Assembly: GCF_002952055.1 (NCBI RefSeq)
Contig: NZ_CP021255.1
Span: 1,180,851 to 1,244,850, forward strand
Length of the DNA: 64,000 nt
Reading direction: 5' to 3'
Source of the DNA: Desulfobulbus oralis
GTDB taxonomy: Bacteria; Desulfobacterota; Desulfobulbia; Desulfobulbales; Desulfobulbaceae
In this document: piece by piece, positions 1 to 9,230 of the stretch
Numbering within the stretch: position 1 is the stretch's first letter
Layout of the letters: every line of letters begins with the position of its first letter
The notes under the pieces: model-generated
Databases searched by the model: none
Told to the model about the DNA's origin: nothing
The model's input: only the letters and a program-made list of their open reading frames with translations
Position numbers and translations under genes: made by a program

Positions 1-882
1 GGCCTGTTCCTCCGGGTTTTTCTCGATGATGCCGATGAGGAGCCCGGGGGCCAGGGCGGCCGCCTCCAGGGAGACGCTGCCGGAACCGCCGCCGATGTCC
101 CAGAGTACGCCGCGTTCGGGCAGGCGCAGGCTGTGCAGGCTGGCGGCACGGACCGCATCTTTGGTGATCAGGCCGCGGGAATGCCGGATTTCCCCGGCGG
201 TGAGGCCAAAACGCGGTGCGGCGCACAGGGCTTTCTGCAAGCTCAGGAGCAGGACGTTGAGGGGTGAAAAGCTGCGGCCCGCCATGTCGTTCAGGGTGCC
301 GGCGCTGATCTTCTCCCCGGAGAGCCCCAGGTTTTCCGCGACCTGCAGCCTGCAGGCGACCAGCCGCCCGTGGTCTGCGCAATCCTCCAGCAGGCGGGCC
401 AGCGTGCGGGCCAGCGCATCCGGACTGTGGCGCGGATCGGTCAGGCAGAGCACCCGGCCCAGGCGGCAGCAGCGGGCCAAAAGCCGTCTGGCTGCGGTGG
501 GCAGATCCGCCTCGCTCCCGTGCAGGCTCAGGATGTCCAGATCGTCCCAGGGGCTTTTGAAACGTGCGCAGGCCAGTTGCAGGGCGGACAGCGCCGGATG
601 CACCCGCACCGCCTCCGGGCCGAAGCGCTCTATCAGCCTGCGGCCAATGCCGAAGAAGAGCGGATCGCCGCTCGCCAGGACCGCCACGCTCCGGGGGAGG
701 GCAGCTTCAATGGCCGTGCACAGGGATTCAATGGGCGTGACCGGGATTCGCCGGGCCGTCACCCCCTCCAGCATGGCCGCCTGCCTTTTGGCATGGGCCA
801 CCAAAACGCAGGAGGCCAGAAGGCCGCGCCGCTCCTCGGTGAGCTCTTCGCCGGCAATGCCGATCAGTTCAATGGGGCACAT
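1..882 (-). CDS. cobL: Precorrin-6Y C5,15-methyltransferase (decarboxylating), CbiE-CbiT fusion, 3' part missing
   Basis: The minus-strand reading frame runs off the left edge, so only the first 294 codons are present. It starts MCPIELIGIAGEEL and carries the tetrapyrrole-methylase signature around LASGDPLFFGIGRRL (the CbiE half). The start of the SAM-binding CbiT half follows (LWDIGGGSGSVSLEAA, about residues 268-283). CbiE and CbiT methylate C5 and C15 and decarboxylate the acetate side chain in the corrin ring pathway, in the cytoplasm. The start overlaps the end of cbiD by 14 bases, as expected for the last visible gene of the cobalamin operon. The fusion seems certain because both motifs lie in one frame. 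Confidence 0.9.
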   Translation of the reverse strand, partial: MCPIELIGIAGEELTEERRGLLASCVLVAHAKRQAAMLEGVTARRIPVTPIESLCTAIEAALPRSVAVLASGDPLFFGIGRRLIERFGPEAVRVHPALSALQLACARFKSPWDDLDILSLHGSEADLPTAARRLLARCCRLGRVLCLTDPRHSPDALARTLARLLEDCADHGRLVACRLQVAENLGLSGEKISAGTLNDMAGRSFSPLNVLLLSLQKALCAAPRFGLTAGEIRHSRGLITKDAVRAASLHSLRLPERGVLWDIGGGSGSVSLEAAALAPGLLIGIIEKNPEEQA

Positions 883-1957
883 GCAGCAGCACCCCCTCCG
901 CGCTGGTCACCAGATACAGCTCGACCGGCAGGCCCGACCAGAGTTCGGTCTGCGCCTGCGCCTGCCTGGCCACCGCAAGCACCAGATCATCCCGCCCCGC
1001 TGCCCGCAGTTCCTCAAAAATGTGGCGCGCCGTGTTGGCCTCCGAGAGCCGCTCCACCTCCGGCGCCTCCAGACCCAGCCGGCCCAGCAGCCGGGCCGCG
1101 TCCCGCACCTCCAGGGCGCCGTTGCGCACATGGGTTTGCGGCACGGCCAGCGCCGCCTTGACGAGCTTGGCCCACATGGCCGCAAGATGTATCCTGGCAA
1201 AGCCGTGGCGACCCGCAGCCTTGAGCGCGTATTCCAGGTAATCGCCCATCATCACGAGAGCCTCCTCGGGCATGCGCAGTTTTTGCTGCACTGCCGCCTC
1301 CGAGCTGCGGCCGGTGGAGAGCACGATTTCGGCGAGCCCCGCGGCCCTGGCCACATCCATCGCAGCCTCGATGGTGTCGGTCCAGGCCTTGGCCGAGATG
1401 GGCCGCACAATGCCGGTGGTGCCCAGAATGGAGAGGCCGCCCACGATGCCCAGGCGGTGGTTTATGGTCTTTTCCGCAAGAATTTCGCCGTGTTCCACAA
1501 AAACCCGCACCGTGAGCGCCGGCCGTTCCGCTGCCGGCATGACCTCATCCAGCGCCGCCAGAATCATCCTGCGCGGCACCGGGTTGATGGCCGCCTCGCC
1601 GACCGGGAGCGCCAGGCCCGGCTTGGTGACCTCGCCCACGCCATGGCCGCGCGCGAAGGAGACCGCGCCGGGGGCACCCTCCTCCTGCCGGAAGAGTTCC
1701 ACCCCGACCTCCGAGCCATTGGTGACATCCGGATCGTCGCCCGCGTCTTTGACGATGGAAACCAGCGCGATTTCCCCATGTTTCTGCACGCGGCAGAGTT
1801 CAAAGGCGTGGCGCTCGCCCCCGGGCAGGGGGATCTCCACCGCATCCGGCACCGTCTTGCCGGAAAGCAGGAGCAGGGCCGCCTTGGCTGCCGCTGCCGC
1901 GCAGGCTCCGGTCGTGTAGCCGCTCCGCAAAGTCTTCTTTCCTGTGCTGGCCATCAT
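869..1957 (-). CDS. cbiD: Cobalt-precorrin-5B C1-methyltransferase CbiD
   Basis: CbiD methylates C1 of cobalt-precorrin-5B in the anaerobic (early cobalt insertion) cobalamin route. The N-terminal signature LRSGYTTGACAAAAAKAA and the internal ILGTTGIVRP segment are typical of the family. I chose the ATG at 1957 (MMASTGKK) because a G-rich Shine-Dalgarno-like stretch sits just upstream and the signature follows within 10 residues. A GTG at 2017 would add 20 residues with no family resemblance. At 362 residues the length is normal. The gene lies between cbiC and cbiE/T in the same operon. Confidence 0.92.
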   Translation of the reverse strand: MMASTGKKTLRSGYTTGACAAAAAKAALLLLSGKTVPDAVEIPLPGGERHAFELCRVQKHGEIALVSIVKDAGDDPDVTNGSEVGVELFRQEEGAPGAVSFARGHGVGEVTKPGLALPVGEAAINPVPRRMILAALDEVMPAAERPALTVRVFVEHGEILAEKTINHRLGIVGGLSILGTTGIVRPISAKAWTDTIEAAMDVARAAGLAEIVLSTGRSSEAAVQQKLRMPEEALVMMGDYLEYALKAAGRHGFARIHLAAMWAKLVKAALAVPQTHVRNGALEVRDAARLLGRLGLEAPEVERLSEANTARHIFEELRAAGRDDLVLAVARQAQAQTELWSGLPVELYLVTSAEGVLLHVPH

Positions 1958-2053
1958 CCATACCCCCAGATTTTCCGCGGGCAGCAGGGACGGCTCCGGA
2001 TTTGCAGAGCCCTGCACCGCAGGCCCGGAGCCCCCAGAGATCCGCGAACCGCC

Positions 2054-2689
2054 TTATGGCGTCTTTTGCGCCGCCAGCCTGAGCAGCGCGTTCAGGGCCG
2101 CCACCGCCACGGGGGTGCCGCCCTTGCGCCCCAAGGCGGTGATGAAAGGATAGGGCTTGCCGCTCAGAATTTCCTTGGATTCCGCGGCATTGACAAAGCC
2201 AACCGGCACGCCCAGCACCAGATCCGGCGCGAACTCGCCCGCTGCCATCATGTCCATGACTTTGAGGAGCGCGGTCGGCGCATTGCCCACCGCCACAATG
2301 CCCACGTTGTCCTGTCGTGCCCTCAGCATGGCCGCCTCGGCCCGGGTGCTGCCCTGCTCTTTCGCGAGCTCTGCGGTTTCCGGCTCGTTCATGCGGCAGA
2401 CGACCCGCCCGCCAAAGGGCGCGAGCAGGCGGGCCGAGATCCCGGCCGCGGCCATCTGTACATCCACCAGAATGTTTCTGCCCGCACGAATGGCGGCGAT
2501 TCCGGCCTCGATGGCCCTGGGATGGAAACGAAGATGCTCCTTGAAGGCAAAGTCGCCGGTGGCGTGGATGATCCGCCGGAGCACCTGGAACTCACCCGGC
2601 GGCAGGCCGGTTTCGCCCAGTTCCGCCGCAATGATCCGGAAACTTTCAGCCTCGATGTCTGCCGGAGCCACATGCTGGATTTGCACCAT
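2054..2689 (-). CDS. cbiC: Cobalt-precorrin-8 methylmutase CbiC/CobH
   Basis: This 211-residue enzyme moves the methyl group from C11 to C12 to give cobyrinate. The active-site histidine is in RRIIHATGDF (about residue 42), and the conserved segments NILVDVQMAAAG, VGNAPTALL and GVPVGFVNAAESKE are all present. The length is normal. It lies 15 bases after cbiA and about 95 bases before cbiD, within the cobalamin operon. Confidence 0.95.
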   Translation of the reverse strand: MVQIQHVAPADIEAESFRIIAAELGETGLPPGEFQVLRRIIHATGDFAFKEHLRFHPRAIEAGIAAIRAGRNILVDVQMAAAGISARLLAPFGGRVVCRMNEPETAELAKEQGSTRAEAAMLRARQDNVGIVAVGNAPTALLKVMDMMAAGEFAPDLVLGVPVGFVNAAESKEILSGKPYPFITALGRKGGTPVAVAALNALLRLAAQKTP

Positions 2690-2704
2690 ATTGCTGCCTC
2701 GTTT

Positions 2705-4087
2705 TCAGTTTTGTCTGACGAAGGCCCGGCAGGCCTGCACAAGGGCAGCCGCGGCCTCTGGCGTGCGGCCCCAGTGCAGATGAATGTAACCGGCCAGGGT
2801 CTTGTCCCTGGTGTAGCCGCCGTCCTGCCATGCCCCGCCCTGTGGCGGGGACGAAAGACTGGAATAGTGGAACTCGTGGCCGAAAAGCCGCATGCCGGCC
2901 GGGCCGAAGAAGGTGGCCCGGCACTGCTCCGGCTCACGGTAGCCCAGGCTGCGGAGCCGTGGATTCATGACACAGGCGAAAGGGAAGACGCCTGCCATGG
3001 GCCAGGTGAGGCCGTCCAGGTCCTGGAGCGTTTCGCAGAGGTACATGAAACCGCCGCACTCGCCGTAAACCGGCGCGCCTCGCCGGCTGAAGTCCAGAAC
3101 GGCCGCCCGCAGCGCCGTGTTTCCAGACAGCCTTTCCGCGAACAGTTCCGGATAGCCGCCGCCCAGATAGAGGCCGCCCAGACCTGCCGGCAGCTCCGCA
3201 TCCGCCAGTGGGCTGAAGAAGAGCAGTTCCGCTCCTGCCCGGCGGAGCAGCTCCAGATTGTCCTCGTAGTAAAAGCAGAAGGCCGCGTCCCTGGCCACAC
3301 CCAGACGGACCGGCCCGCAGTCCCGTGCATCGTTGTCCAGCCCGGGCTCTGCCTGCCCCCTGCAGGGACGGAGCAGGCCCGCTCCGGGCGGGGCTGCCGG
3401 CTGCACCGCTGCCCTTTCGGCAAGCGCCAGGATTCCGGTCATGTCCAGGTGCTCCTCCACGAGCGCGGCCAGCCGCTCCAGCGCCGCCGGGCCAAGGGGC
3501 TCCTCCTCGCCCATGTTCAGACCCAGATGCCGGGACGGAATGGCGATCCGCTCCTCCCGGGGCAAAAAGCCCACAATCGGCACCCCGGTCTGCGCCATGG
3601 CGCCCCGGATCAGGGCCTCATGGCGGGCCGAAGCCACCCGGTTGCAAATCACCCCGGAGAGGCTGAGCTCCGGATCCAGCGTGGCAAAGCCCTTGACCAC
3701 CGCCGCAACGCTTTCCGCAGCCGAACGTACATCCACCACCAGGAGCACCGGCAGCCCCAGCGTTTTCGCCAGATGCGCCGCCGAGCCCGTGCCGCCGTCG
3801 AAAAGCCCCATCACGCCCTCAACCACGGCGATGCCGTGATCGCCGGGCGGATTATGGCGGCCAAAGCTCGTGCGCACAAAGTCCTCGCCGCACATGCGGC
3901 AGTCCAGGTTGTAGGACAGCGTGCCGCAGACCATCCTGTGCAGGCTGGGATCGATGAAGTCCGGCCCGCACTTGAAGGGGCGAACCGTGAGCCCGCGCCG
4001 CTTCAGGGCGGCCATCAGGCCCAGCGTGACCGTGGTTTTGCCGCAGCCGGAATGGGTGCCGGCAATGAGCAGCGCCGGGGCGTTCAT
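2705..4087 (-). CDS. cbiA: Cobyrinate a,c-diamide synthase CbiA
   Basis: CbiA uses ATP and glutamine to amidate the a and c side chains of cobyrinate. The N-terminal P-loop is GTHSGCGKTTVT (residues 10-21). The C-terminal type 1 glutamine amidotransferase domain has its nucleophile in YGECGGFMYL (about residue 335) and a closing His in FGHEFHYS. It has 460 residues, as expected. Its ATG overlaps the btuF stop (ATGA), which indicates translational coupling. The linkage of corrin synthesis to corrin uptake genes suggests that salvage and de novo synthesis are regulated together. Confidence 0.95.
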   Translation of the reverse strand: MNAPALLIAGTHSGCGKTTVTLGLMAALKRRGLTVRPFKCGPDFIDPSLHRMVCGTLSYNLDCRMCGEDFVRTSFGRHNPPGDHGIAVVEGVMGLFDGGTGSAAHLAKTLGLPVLLVVDVRSAAESVAAVVKGFATLDPELSLSGVICNRVASARHEALIRGAMAQTGVPIVGFLPREERIAIPSRHLGLNMGEEEPLGPAALERLAALVEEHLDMTGILALAERAAVQPAAPPGAGLLRPCRGQAEPGLDNDARDCGPVRLGVARDAAFCFYYEDNLELLRRAGAELLFFSPLADAELPAGLGGLYLGGGYPELFAERLSGNTALRAAVLDFSRRGAPVYGECGGFMYLCETLQDLDGLTWPMAGVFPFACVMNPRLRSLGYREPEQCRATFFGPAGMRLFGHEFHYSSLSSPPQGGAWQDGGYTRDKTLAGYIHLHWGRTPEAAAALVQACRAFVRQN

Positions 4088-4998
4088 GGTTGTTCGGCCC
4101 TGACTGCAAAGTCCGGATAGAGCAGACGACGCAATGTTTCGATGCCCTCCAGAAGCTGCATCGTGGGCCGCGAAACCAGGGCCTCGTCCACCAGCAGAAC
4201 CCGACCCTCCCGGACCGCGCGGATGACGGCAAAGCCCGGCTCGGCCCGGATTTCCTCCACGGTCACCGGGTTCATGCGGCCCTTTTGCGCGAGGTACACG
4301 TCAATTTCGTCCGCCCTGGCCAGGATGCGCTCCTTGCCATAGCTCGCGATATTGGTGTTGCGCACCTGCTTCGCGTCTGCAGCCACGTTGATGCCGCCCG
4401 CGGATTCCAGCACGAAGATCGCCATGGAATCCGGATTGAAGGTCTTCATCTGGCGGTGCATGGCCTCGAAAAAAACCCGTGGCCGTCTGGCCGGAAGCTG
4501 CGCCTGTTCGGCCCGGAGCCGCGCCACGGCCTTTTGGAAGTCCCCGATCATGGTCTCCGCCCTGTCCGCAGCGCCGCCAAGCGCTCCCAGATCGCGCCAG
4601 TAGGCGGCCAGCTCCTTTTGGGTCAGCGGCTGCAGCGAGACCACGGTGACGCCGTTTTGCTCCAGGGTGGCCACCAGATGGGGATAGCCGCGGCTGATCA
4701 TGGGGCGGATCAGCACCAGATCCGGTTTGAGGGCCAGGAGCCGCTCCGGGTCGTCCTGAAAGCGGAGCTGCGGCAGCTCGCCCCTGAGCGGGTCACCGCT
4801 GCCCACGGCCACGATCCTGTCCTTCAGGCCAAGCTGGATAAGGTTTTCCGTGTGCGCCGGATAGAGCGAAATGATGCGGCAGAAGGGCCGGTCAAAATGG
4901 ATGGTCCTGCCGTCGCTGTCCCTCAGCTCTTGGGCGAAAGCGGGCGTGCTGCAGAGCAGCAGCAGTATGCAGAGCAGGCGAAAAAGGCTTGTCATCAT
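4084..4998 (-). CDS. btuF: Periplasmic cobalamin/iron-chelate binding protein, BtuF-like
   Basis: This 304-residue class III periplasmic binding protein has a signal peptide (MMTSLFRLLCILLLLCSTPAFA, cut after about residue 22). The family pattern follows: RIISLYPAHTENLIQLGL, then a GDPLRG loop, then VFFEAMHRQMKTFNPDS. It should deliver a cobalt corrinoid or metal chelate to the adjacent BtuCD pair. The cobalamin operon context and the riboswitch argue for a corrinoid ligand, but an iron-siderophore ligand cannot be excluded from sequence alone. Confidence 0.8.
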   Translation of the reverse strand: MMTSLFRLLCILLLLCSTPAFAQELRDSDGRTIHFDRPFCRIISLYPAHTENLIQLGLKDRIVAVGSGDPLRGELPQLRFQDDPERLLALKPDLVLIRPMISRGYPHLVATLEQNGVTVVSLQPLTQKELAAYWRDLGALGGAADRAETMIGDFQKAVARLRAEQAQLPARRPRVFFEAMHRQMKTFNPDSMAIFVLESAGGINVAADAKQVRNTNIASYGKERILARADEIDVYLAQKGRMNPVTVEEIRAEPGFAVIRAVREGRVLLVDEALVSRPTMQLLEGIETLRRLLYPDFAVRAEQP

Positions 4999-5045
4999 GC
5001 TGTCCTCGATGCAGATGTCTTTGGGAAGCCGCGGCTGTGCGGCAG

Positions 5046-5876
5046 TCAGGGTGCAGCGGCTGCCCTCTCCCGGGGCGCCAGTCTCAGGCTGACCTGCAGC
5101 GCGTGGGTGAAGGCATCGGCCCGGATTGCACTGTCCACGCCGTACACGGCGCGGATGTTTTCCGGCGTGAGGATGTCGGCCACCGGGCCCTGAACCAGAC
5201 AGCGCCCCCCGTGCAGGAACAGGAGTTCATCGCAGAAGCGGGCTGCCAGATTCAGGTCGTGCAGCACGGCCACCACCGTCAGTCCGCCTGCCCGCACCTT
5301 GTCCCGGAGCAGGTGCAGCAGGGCCAGCGTATGCCCCACATCCAGGCTGGCCGTGGCCTCGTCCAAAAGCAGCGCCTCCGGCTTCTGCGCCAGCGCCCGG
5401 GCCACGGCCACGCGCTGCTGTTCCCCGCCGGACAGCCTGGTGACGGGCCGCTCTGCCAGCGCCAGTACGCCGGTCTGCGCCATCACCAGGTCCAGCCAGT
5501 CCTGATCGGCCCCGGTGGGCAGAGCAAAGCGGCCCAGATGCGGATGCAGGCCCATGGCCACCACTGCCCGTACGCTGAAGTCAAAGCCCAGGCCGAAGTG
5601 CTGGGGCACCAGCGCCAGTTGCCGGGCCAGTTGCCGGCGGCGCCACTTGGCCAGCAACTGCTCCCGGAACCAGATCCGGCCCCGTGTCGGCGTGAGCAGG
5701 CCGGCCAGGAGATCCAGGAGCGTACTCTTGCCGCTGCCGTTCGGCCCCAGGATGCCGGTGCACAGGCCGGATTGCAGCACGCAGTTCAGGTCGTGCAGCG
5801 CCGGCTTGCCCCGGTAGGCGAAATCGACCCCCTCCAGCCGCCAGAGCGGGCTTTGTCGCTCCTTACAGGCCGCCAT
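5046..5876 (-). CDS. btuD: ABC transporter ATPase, BtuD/FepC type
   Basis: This 276-residue ATPase energises the corrinoid importer. Walker A is GPNGSGKSTLLD (about residue 43), the Q-loop region is LVPQHFGLGFDFSV, the signature is LSGGEQQRVAVARAL, and Walker B is ALLLDEATASLD followed by the H-loop VAVLHDLNLAARFCDE. Its start overlaps the end of the permease gene by 14 bases. All catalytic motifs are intact. Confidence 0.88.
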   Translation of the reverse strand: MAACKERQSPLWRLEGVDFAYRGKPALHDLNCVLQSGLCTGILGPNGSGKSTLLDLLAGLLTPTRGRIWFREQLLAKWRRRQLARQLALVPQHFGLGFDFSVRAVVAMGLHPHLGRFALPTGADQDWLDLVMAQTGVLALAERPVTRLSGGEQQRVAVARALAQKPEALLLDEATASLDVGHTLALLHLLRDKVRAGGLTVVAVLHDLNLAARFCDELLFLHGGRCLVQGPVADILTPENIRAVYGVDSAIRADAFTHALQVSLRLAPRERAAAAP

Positions 5877-6909
5877 GGCGCTGTCGTTTTTTGAAAAGAA
5901 AACAGAAAAAGGGGCCGCCCAGCAGGGCGGTCAACACGCCGATCGGCACCTCGGAAGGCAGCACCGCCCGGGTGAGGGTATCGGCCAGCAGGAGGAGCAG
6001 GGCGCCGGCGAGAAAGCTCGCGGGCAGGAGCAGGCGGTTGTCCGGCCCCAGGAGCTGGCGCAGCAGATGCGGGACAATCAGGCCCACGAAGCCGATGACA
6101 CCGGATACCGATACTGCGAGCGCTGTCAGCAGGCTGCACAGCGCCACCAGCCCCAGGCGCAGTCTTTTCGTGGCCACGCCCAGACTGGCCGCGGCCCGGT
6201 CGCCCATGGCCATGATGTTGAGGTCGCGGCCAAAGGCGCAGAGGAGCAGCGCGCCCAGGAGGGTGACCGGGGCCAGACCGGCGAGCTGGCTCCAGCTCGC
6301 GCCCGCCAGACTCCCCATCAGCCAGAAGATGATGAGCCCCACCTGTTCGTCGGCCAGAAATTTGCAGAAACCAATGGCTGCCGACAGAATGGCCGAGACG
6401 ATGACACCGGAGAGGATGAGGCTTGTGGACGAGAGCCGGCTGTCGCCCGTGGCCAGATAGAGGACCAGGGCCAGGGTGGCCATGCCGCCCAGAAAGGCGA
6501 ACACCGGCACCGACACCGCGGTGGGCAGCGCAAGGCCCAGGATTTGCAGCACAATGACCAGGGAAGCGCCAAAGGCCGCTCCTGTGGAAATGCCCAGCGT
6601 GTAGGGATCGGCGAGCGGATTCAGCAGCAGGGCCTGAAAGACCGCGCCGCAGAGCGCCAGCGAGCCGCCCACCAGCAGCGCCGAGAGGATTCTGGGCAGG
6701 CGGACGCTCATGAGCACGCTGACCGTGGCGGCATCGATACCTGCGGGCTGCTGCCCCAGCAGTGCCGCGCCGTAGACCCGGAGCGCATCGCAGAACGGGA
6801 CCCTGAGAAAGCCCAGGGCACCCGAAAAGACCGCTCCCAGCATGACGGCCAGGGCCAGCAGCGAGAGGGTCAGGCCGGCCTTGCCCGGATGCGCTACAGG
6901 GGCGGGCAT
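5863..6909 (-). CDS. btuC: ABC transporter permease, BtuC/FecCD family
   Basis: This very hydrophobic permease of about 348 residues has around ten predicted membrane spans and the family features LPRILSALLVGGSLALCGAVFQALLLNPLADPYTLG and GFVGLIVPHLLRQLLGPDNR (parts quoted from separate regions). I placed the start at the ATG at 6909, which overlaps the cbiK stop (TGATG). A GTG two codons earlier (6915) is an alternative. It forms the membrane channel for the BtuF/BtuD proteins encoded downstream. Confidence 0.88.
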   Translation of the reverse strand: MPAPVAHPGKAGLTLSLLALAVMLGAVFSGALGFLRVPFCDALRVYGAALLGQQPAGIDAATVSVLMSVRLPRILSALLVGGSLALCGAVFQALLLNPLADPYTLGISTGAAFGASLVIVLQILGLALPTAVSVPVFAFLGGMATLALVLYLATGDSRLSSTSLILSGVIVSAILSAAIGFCKFLADEQVGLIIFWLMGSLAGASWSQLAGLAPVTLLGALLLCAFGRDLNIMAMGDRAAASLGVATKRLRLGLVALCSLLTALAVSVSGVIGFVGLIVPHLLRQLLGPDNRLLLPASFLAGALLLLLADTLTRAVLPSEVPIGVLTALLGGPFFCFLFKKRQRHGGL

Positions 6910-7834
6910 CAGCACAGCTCCAGTCCGGCATCGAGGGCCGCCTCTGCCGCGTGTCTCGCAAAAAGAGCGGCAAAGGCCGGATTCTCGCCCAGCCCTGACA
7001 GCACAGGCAAAACCGAGAACCCGTCCCCTTCAAGCCGGGAGCGCCAGGAATTTTCCTGTGCACCTGCCATATCCTCTGTGGCGTGGCCCCGGCGGTGACG
7101 AGAAAGGGCTTGAGCACCACCCGGCGGCAACGCTGGTGCAGGAGCTGGGCCCGTACCCCGGCAAAATCCGGAAAGCCTTCCACCGTGGCAATGAAGACCG
7201 GCACCTCAGGCGCCAGCCGCCGCATGGCCGCCGCAAACTCCAGGTACAGCCCGCCTGCCGGATAGTAGGGATTGCCATGCCCCATGTAGACGAGCGCCGC
7301 CTCTTCCCTGCGGGCCAGCTCAAGATCGCCCGCCAGGGCCTCGGCGGCAGCGGCGATATCCTGCGAATAGGGGTGCTTCAGATCGTAGGCGCCCAGGGCG
7401 GGCCGGCCCAGGGCCAGATGCTTGAAGGGCTGCCAGCGGGGTTTCATGGTTTTGATGGCCGCCAGGGCGTTTACGTAGCTGCCGAGGTCGTGAAATTCCT
7501 CGGCCGGCACGACGTGTGCAGGCTGGACGACGATATTGCCGTGGCCCCTGTCCTGCAGATTGGCAATGGCAGCCAGGGGCCCCTGTACGCTGTACAGATA
7601 CTCGGGAATTTCCGGATGCCTGGCGCGAAAGGCCGGGTCCTGGGCACGCTTTTGCCAGACCTGACGGACCTGATTGGAGGTGAAGGAGACGACCAGTGGT
7701 GTCTTGGGAAAGGCCCTGCGCAGCGCCTGCTCTATGCCCACAAGGCCGTTCAGGCCCGATTGTACGGTAGTGCCAAAGAGGGCCAGCACCAGGGCGGTGC
7801 GGCTGTCCAGCGTGGCGGCGCTTTGTTTGTGCAT
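6909..7834 (-). pseudogene. cbiK: Sirohydrochlorin cobaltochelatase CbiK, broken by a single-base frameshift
   Basis: CbiK inserts cobalt into sirohydrochlorin, the committing step of anaerobic B12 synthesis. The first frame reads from MHKQSAATLDSRTALVLALFGTT to VVLKPFLVTAG and includes VYMGHGNPYYPAG, which carries the metal/catalytic His of the family. At about 7085-7097 the frame is lost. The expected continuation, HATEDMAGAQENSWRSRL to ALDAGLELC, lies in another frame that ends at 6909. Inserting one base (an Asp codon before the His) restores the usual family sequence. No signal peptide is seen, so this is a cytoplasmic type. This may be a real mutation or an assembly error. As the first gene behind the riboswitch, a true loss would matter. 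Confidence 0.85.
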
Positions 7835-7850
7835 GACGTTTTCCGGGCAG

Positions 7851-7886
7851 AAAAAACGGGCCCTTATGCGAATCCAGGAAGGCCCG
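7851..7886 (-). terminator. Intrinsic terminator of the cobalamin riboswitch (attenuator)
   Basis: Read on the minus strand, the arm CGGGCCTT pairs with AAGGGCCCG (one bulged G) around a 13-nt loop and is followed at once by six U residues. It sits between the cobalamin aptamer and the cbiK start, where a transcription attenuator would be expected. Confidence 0.75.
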
Positions 7887-7990
7887 CTGTGGCGGCCGGG
7901 AGCTGAGCCCGCATCTGCCGCGCAACGGCGGGACTGTTTCGGGTTGTTGCCGGACTCCCTGGGTATCTCTTCTCTTCTGGACACCTGAAC
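7887..7990 (-). promoter_or_regulatory. Cobalamin (adenosylcobalamin-type) riboswitch aptamer
   Basis: On the minus strand the leader holds a B12-box-like core: GGGAGTCCGG, a short loop with CAACAACCCG, then AAACAGTCCCGCCGTTGCG, followed by a GC-rich arm (CGGCAGATGCGGG / CCCGGCCGCCACAGCGGG). The spacing matches the family pattern of a GGGA...CC...CnGuCCCGC core. It lies upstream of the cobalamin operon and ends in a terminator, so B12 would be expected to switch the operon off. The exact 5' boundary is approximate. Confidence 0.75.
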
Positions 7991-8086
7991 AGCGACTACA
8001 AAGTACCACAGGCCGCTTTTCCAGTCAATCGAGGAGCAGCGCCTGTCCGCGGGCGCCTTGCCGTCGCCCCTGAACCGAAAGACCGC

Positions 8087-8115
8087 TTGACTTTTTGAGG
8101 CAAGCCCGGTATCCA
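8087..8115 (+). promoter_or_regulatory. Possible sigma70 promoter of mdh
   Basis: TTGACT and TATCCA are separated by 17 bases, about 110 bases before the mdh start. The match is good at -35 and modest at -10. The rest of the 237-base stretch between the riboswitch leader and mdh shows no gene. Confidence 0.35.
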
Positions 8116-8227
8116 GAATACCCGGTACATAGGCCTATTCGGGGTTTGCATGGCCTGTGCCCCGAAGTGTTCCGCAGGGCCTTGACCCTCGCCGCGAAAG
8201 GCGTTCCTCAACACCAGGAGAAAGCAC

Positions 8228-9208
8228 ATGAAAGCACCAGTACGTGTTGCCGTGACCGGCGCTGCCGGTCAAATCAGCTACTCCCTCATCTTCCGCATCG
8301 CCAGCGGCAGCATGTTGGGCCCCGATCAGCCGGTCATTCTGCAGTTGCTGGAGATCCCTCCCGCGATGAACGCACTTCAGGGTGTGCTTATGGAGTTGAA
8401 GGATTGCGCCTTTCCGCTGGTGGCCGGCGTCATCCCGAGCGATGATCCGAACGTTGCCTTCAAGGACGCGGATTTTGCACTGCTGGTTGGTTCCCGGCCG
8501 CGTGGGCCGGGCATGGAGCGCTCCGACCTGCTCAAGGCCAACGGCGCCATCTTCACGGTGCAGGGCAAGGCGCTGAGTGACCACGCCAATCCGGACTGCA
8601 GGGTACTGGTGGTCGGTAATCCGGCCAATACCAATGCCCTGATCCTTCTGAAGAGCGCCCCCAAACTGAATCCGCGTCACATCACCTCCATGACGCGCCT
8701 GGACCACAACCGTTCCATGGCCCAGATCGCAGACAAGGTGGGCTGCCATTCCTCGGATGTCGAGCAGGTCGTCGTGTGGGGCAACCATTCCTCCACCCAG
8801 TATCCTGACATCAGCTATGCCACCGCCGCCGGCAAGCCGGTCAGGACTGCTGTTGCCGACGACTGGTACAAAAATGACTTCATTCCCACGGTGCAGAAAC
8901 GTGGCGCGGCCATTATCAAGGCCCGGGGTGCTTCCTCCGCCGCCTCCGCCGCCAACGCGGCAGTCGAGCATATGCGTGACTGGGCCCTGGGCAGCAAGGG
9001 CCAGTGGGTCAGCATGGGCGTGTACAGCAAGGGCAATCCCTATGGCATTGACGAAGACCTGATGTTTTCCTTCCCCATCACCTGCGAGCATGGCGAGTGG
9101 CAAATCGTCGGCGGTCTGGATCGCGATGCCTTCAGCATGGACATGATCAAAAAGACCGAGCAGGAACTGCAGGCCGAACGGGAAGCCATCGCCGATATGT
9201 TCAAGTAG
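8228..9208 (+). CDS. mdh: NAD-dependent malate dehydrogenase (type 2, cytosolic-like)
   Basis: This 326-residue enzyme interconverts malate and oxaloacetate. The NAD-binding loop is [12 protein letters not shown] (residues 9-20). The substrate-binding Arg is in [15 protein letters not shown], the conserved NPANTNAL follows, and the catalytic pair spans RLDHNRS and [11 protein letters not shown] Shine-Dalgarno sequence (GGAGAAA) lies 7 bases before the ATG, and a clear terminator follows. With pckG it covers C4/C3 interconversion in central metabolism. Confidence 0.95.
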   Translation: MKAPVRVAVTGAAGQISYSLIFRIASGSMLGPDQPVILQLLEIPPAMNALQGVLMELKDCAFPLVAGVIPSDDPNVAFKDADFALLVGSRPRGPGMERSDLLKANGAIFTVQGKALSDHANPDCRVLVVGNPANTNALILLKSAPKLNPRHITSMTRLDHNRSMAQIADKVGCHSSDVEQVVVWGNHSSTQYPDISYATAAGKPVRTAVADDWYKNDFIPTVQKRGAAIIKARGASSAASAANAAVEHMRDWALGSKGQWVSMGVYSKGNPYGIDEDLMFSFPITCEHGEWQIVGGLDRDAFSMDMIKKTEQELQAEREAIADMFK

Positions 9209-9230
9209 TTTCACCGTAAAGGCAATGACC

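Noticed and set aside
26-4120. A 1364-codon open frame on the plus strand across the cobalamin genes
   Set aside because: It is antisense to four well-identified cobalamin genes and has no domain resemblance. Long antisense frames are expected in GC-rich DNA.
5786-7984. A 732-codon minus-strand frame starting with CbiK
   Set aside because: Only its first part is CbiK. After the frameshift it reads out of frame through btuC, so it is an artefact of the frameshift.
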